From NCBI GenBank assembly GCA_943370145.1, contig CALRPY020000106.1:1-6981 (forward strand): a stretch of DNA of 6,981 nt, given 5' to 3'. The translations under genes and the position numbers were made by a program. Every line of letters starts with the position of its first letter. Positions within the stretch are counted from its first letter, which is position 1. This stretch comes from Ga0077536 sp943370145 (lineage in GTDB: Bacteria > Pseudomonadota > Gammaproteobacteria > Ga0077536). The notes beneath the pieces were generated by a model. That model was given only the letters and a program-made list of their open reading frames with translations. It made no database searches and was not told where the DNA came from. Positions 5,387 through 6,981 of this stretch are shown here, piece after piece.

Positions 5387-6754
5387 TTACTCCTGCTGCG
5401 CGCTGAAGCCGGGCAGTCCGGTCTTCTCCAGCCAGCGCGTGTTCAATTGGTTGTGCATGAAATCCGGGTGCCGCGCGATATGGCGCAGCAGCGGCAGGTT
5501 GGTCGTCAGGCCGCCGATCTCGCAGCGGTCCAGCGCCTCCGCGAGCCGCTCGACGCAGGCTTCACGGGTGGCCGCGGTGACGATCAGCTTGCCAATCATC
5601 GAGTCGTAGAACGGCGGCACGAGGTAGCCGTCGAAGCAGTGGCTGTCGACGCGCACCCCGGCGCCGCGCGGCGGGCCCCAGTGCGTGATGCGGCCGGGGC
5701 TCGGGCGGAAGTCGTGGTAGGGGTCCTCGGCATTGAGCCGGCATTCGATCGCGTGGCCGCGCACGGGAATCTGTTCCTGGCGCAGCAGCAGCGGCTCGCC
5801 GCTCGCGACGCGGAACTGCATCTGCACGAGATCGAAGCCCGTGACCTGCTCGGACACCGGGTGCTCGACCTGGATGCGCGCGTTGACCTCGATGAAGTAG
5901 ATGGCCTGGCGGTCGACGTCGTAGAGGAACTCGACGGTGCCGGCGTTCAGGTAGTTCAGCGACGCGACCAGCGCGACCGCCGCGCGGTGCAGCTCGGCGC
6001 GCAGCGCGTCCGGCATCGCCGCGCAGGGCGATTCCTCGAACACCTTCTGGTAGCGGCGCTGGATCGAGCAGTCGCGCTCGCCGAAATGCAGGACGTGGCC
6101 CTGGCCGTCGCCGAACACCTGCACCTCCACGTGGCGCGCGTTCTCGACGTAACGCTCCATGTACATGGTGTCGTCGCCGAAGGCCTCCCGGGCCTCGTTG
6201 CTCGCCTTGTCGAAGCCGGCGGCGATGTCGCCCGCCTCGCGCGCGATGAACATGCCGCGCCCGCCGCCGCCGGCCGAAGCCTTGATCAGCACCGGGTAGC
6301 CGAGTTCCTCGGCCGCGGCCTGCGCCATGCGGACGTCGGTGATGCGGTCGGTGCCCGGCACCAGCGGCACGCCCGCGGCGCGCGCGAGGGCCTTCGCTTC
6401 GAGCTTGTCGCCCAGCGCGGCGATGGTCTCGGCGCGCGGGCCGATGAAGGTGATGCCGTTCTCCGCGCACAGTTCGGCCAGCATCGCGCGCTCCGACAGG
6501 AAGCCGTAACCGGGATGCAGCGCGTCGCAGCCGGTCGCGAGCGCGGTGTGCACCAGCAGTTTCGGGTCCAGGTAGCTGAGCCGTGACGGCGCCGGGCCGA
6601 GCACGACGCAGCGGTCGGCGGTGCGCGCGGCGAGGCTGTCGCGGTCGGCGACGGACACGGCCTGCACGGCCTCTATCCCCAGGGCCTGCGCGGCACGCAC
6701 GACCCGCGCGGCGATCTCGCCGCGGTTGACGCTCAGGACGCGGGAGATCGCCAT
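5387..6754 (-). CDS. accC: Biotin carboxylase subunit
   Basis: A 455-residue ATP-grasp enzyme that carboxylates carrier-bound biotin using ATP and bicarbonate, the first half-reaction of biotin-dependent carboxylases. Its length matches stand-alone AccC/PycA proteins. The N-terminal domain starts with the family pattern VNRGEIAARV and contains HPGYGFLSE near residue 80. ATP-grasp residues are present: Lys117, Lys158, the glycine-rich loop AGGGGRGM at 161-168, His208, Glu210, Lys237, Glu275, Glu289, Asn291, Arg293 and Glu297 (in VNARIQVEHP), and Arg339 in ECRLNAED. The residue matching E. coli AccC His236 is Tyr235 (QRRYQK). The ATG at 6754 overlaps the carrier stop as TGATG, which fixes the start; a longer frame reaching 6889 merely reads the carrier gene out of frame. 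The symbol reflects family only: with a PYC/OADA-type partner downstream, this is probably not the housekeeping acetyl-CoA carboxylase subunit. Confidence 0.94.
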   Translation of the reverse strand: MAISRVLSVNRGEIAARVVRAAQALGIEAVQAVSVADRDSLAARTADRCVVLGPAPSRLSYLDPKLLVHTALATGCDALHPGYGFLSERAMLAELCAENGITFIGPRAETIAALGDKLEAKALARAAGVPLVPGTDRITDVRMAQAAAEELGYPVLIKASAGGGGRGMFIAREAGDIAAGFDKASNEAREAFGDDTMYMERYVENARHVEVQVFGDGQGHVLHFGERDCSIQRRYQKVFEESPCAAMPDALRAELHRAAVALVASLNYLNAGTVEFLYDVDRQAIYFIEVNARIQVEHPVSEQVTGFDLVQMQFRVASGEPLLLRQEQIPVRGHAIECRLNAEDPYHDFRPSPGRITHWGPPRGAGVRVDSHCFDGYLVPPFYDSMIGKLIVTAATREACVERLAEALDRCEIGGLTTNLPLLRHIARHPDFMHNQLNTRWLEKTGLPGFSAQQE

Positions 6755-6981
6755 CAGTCGGCCGGCTCGACGATGATCAGGGCCTGGTCGAACTCGACCA
6801 TCTGGCCGTCCTTCGCGCGCACTTCGCGCACGATGCCGGTCAGGCCCGCGGTGACCGGCGCGAACAGTTTCATGACCTCGATGAGGCACACCTCGGTGTC
6901 CGGCGTCACCCGCTGGCCGACCTCGACATAGGGCGGCGCGCCGGGCTTCGGCGCGCGGTAGAAGGTGCCGAGGTTCGGCGC
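6754..6981 (-). CDS. accB: Biotin carboxyl carrier protein, C-terminal part (start beyond right edge)
   Basis: Seventy-five codons are open from the right edge to a TGA at 6756-6754, in a frame giving a complete biotinyl domain. The biotin-accepting lysine lies in IEVMKL, with its codon at 6870-6868. The conserved Met before it is kept, but the usual Ala of EAMK is Val. GTFYRAPKPGAPPYVEVG upstream of the lysine is the signature of AccB-type carriers, including the thumb loop (RAPKPGAP), and DGQMVEFDQALIIVEP closes the domain in the AccB manner. The N-terminal part and start lie outside the window. The stop overlaps the biotin carboxylase start by one base, so the two are translationally coupled. 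The protein would shuttle carboxybiotin between the biotin carboxylase and the carboxyltransferase. The symbol is by family resemblance; a dedicated catabolic carrier rather than the fatty-acid synthesis AccB is likely from context. Confidence 0.9.
   Translation of the reverse strand, partial: APNLGTFYRAPKPGAPPYVEVGQRVTPDTEVCLIEVMKLFAPVTAGLTGIVREVRAKDGQMVEFDQALIIVEPAD

Noticed and set aside
1045..6586. Long plus-strand open frames (for example 1045-1815, 1754-2737, 2867-4066, 4141-5406, 5267-6586)
   Set aside because: They lie antisense to well-supported minus-strand genes. Their translations are Arg/Ala/Val/His-rich with no family motifs, as expected for antisense shadows in GC-rich DNA, and one of them reads through the inverted repeat.
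6755..6889. N-terminal extension of the biotin carboxylase to 6889
   Set aside because: It would read the biotin carrier gene out of frame. The family N-terminus (VNRGEIAARV) starts just after the ATG at 6754.

Overview
The window is a GC-rich, tightly packed stretch of bacterial chromosome, and every credible gene is on the minus strand, so transcription runs from right to left. The strong G/C third-position bias, the short Shine-Dalgarno-led genes, the two TGATG stop/start overlaps and the style of the intergenic repeats suggest a high-GC proteobacterium, probably beta or gamma. That assignment is an inference; no rRNA or taxonomic marker is present.

In transcription order the window holds: the C-terminal part of an AccB-type biotin carboxyl carrier protein (6981-6754, cut by the window edge); a biotin carboxylase (6754-5387); a carboxyltransferase of the pyruvate carboxylase / oxaloacetate decarboxylase (PYC_OADA, HMGL-like TIM barrel) family (5379-3919); a thiolase (3919-2732); a short-chain dehydrogenase (2569-1784); a dienelactone-hydrolase-family alpha/beta hydrolase (1770-1075); a VOC/glyoxalase-fold metalloprotein (939-241); and the first 17 codons of another gene (51 to the left edge). 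The first four genes overlap or are separated by 7 bases and almost certainly form one transcript. The SDR and hydrolase follow after a 162-base gap that contains a long inverted repeat. The VOC gene sits after a further 135-base gap.

Together the genes look like a catabolic CoA-ester operon. A three-polypeptide biotin-dependent carboxylase would load CO2 onto an unknown acceptor, the SDR would oxidise or reduce a hydroxy/keto intermediate, the thiolase would cleave a 3-ketoacyl-CoA, and the DLH and VOC proteins would open or process a cyclic or lactone intermediate. The substrate cannot be read from the sequence.

The most notable signal is in the carboxyltransferase. Its fold signatures and likely substrate-carboxylate residues are kept, but the positions that normally hold the carbamylated metal-binding lysine, the second metal histidine and the catalytic threonine/serine appear to be Tyr175, Asn207 and Gly304. 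This points to a divergent carboxyltransferase, perhaps with a different acceptor or metal site.

The non-coding DNA holds two repeat-like structures: a near-perfect 25-base palindrome at 149-173 and an inverted repeat with perfect 27-base arms built from a 9-base unit at 2592-2722. There are no tRNA, rRNA or CRISPR features and no transposase gene. No gap between genes reaches 300 bases.
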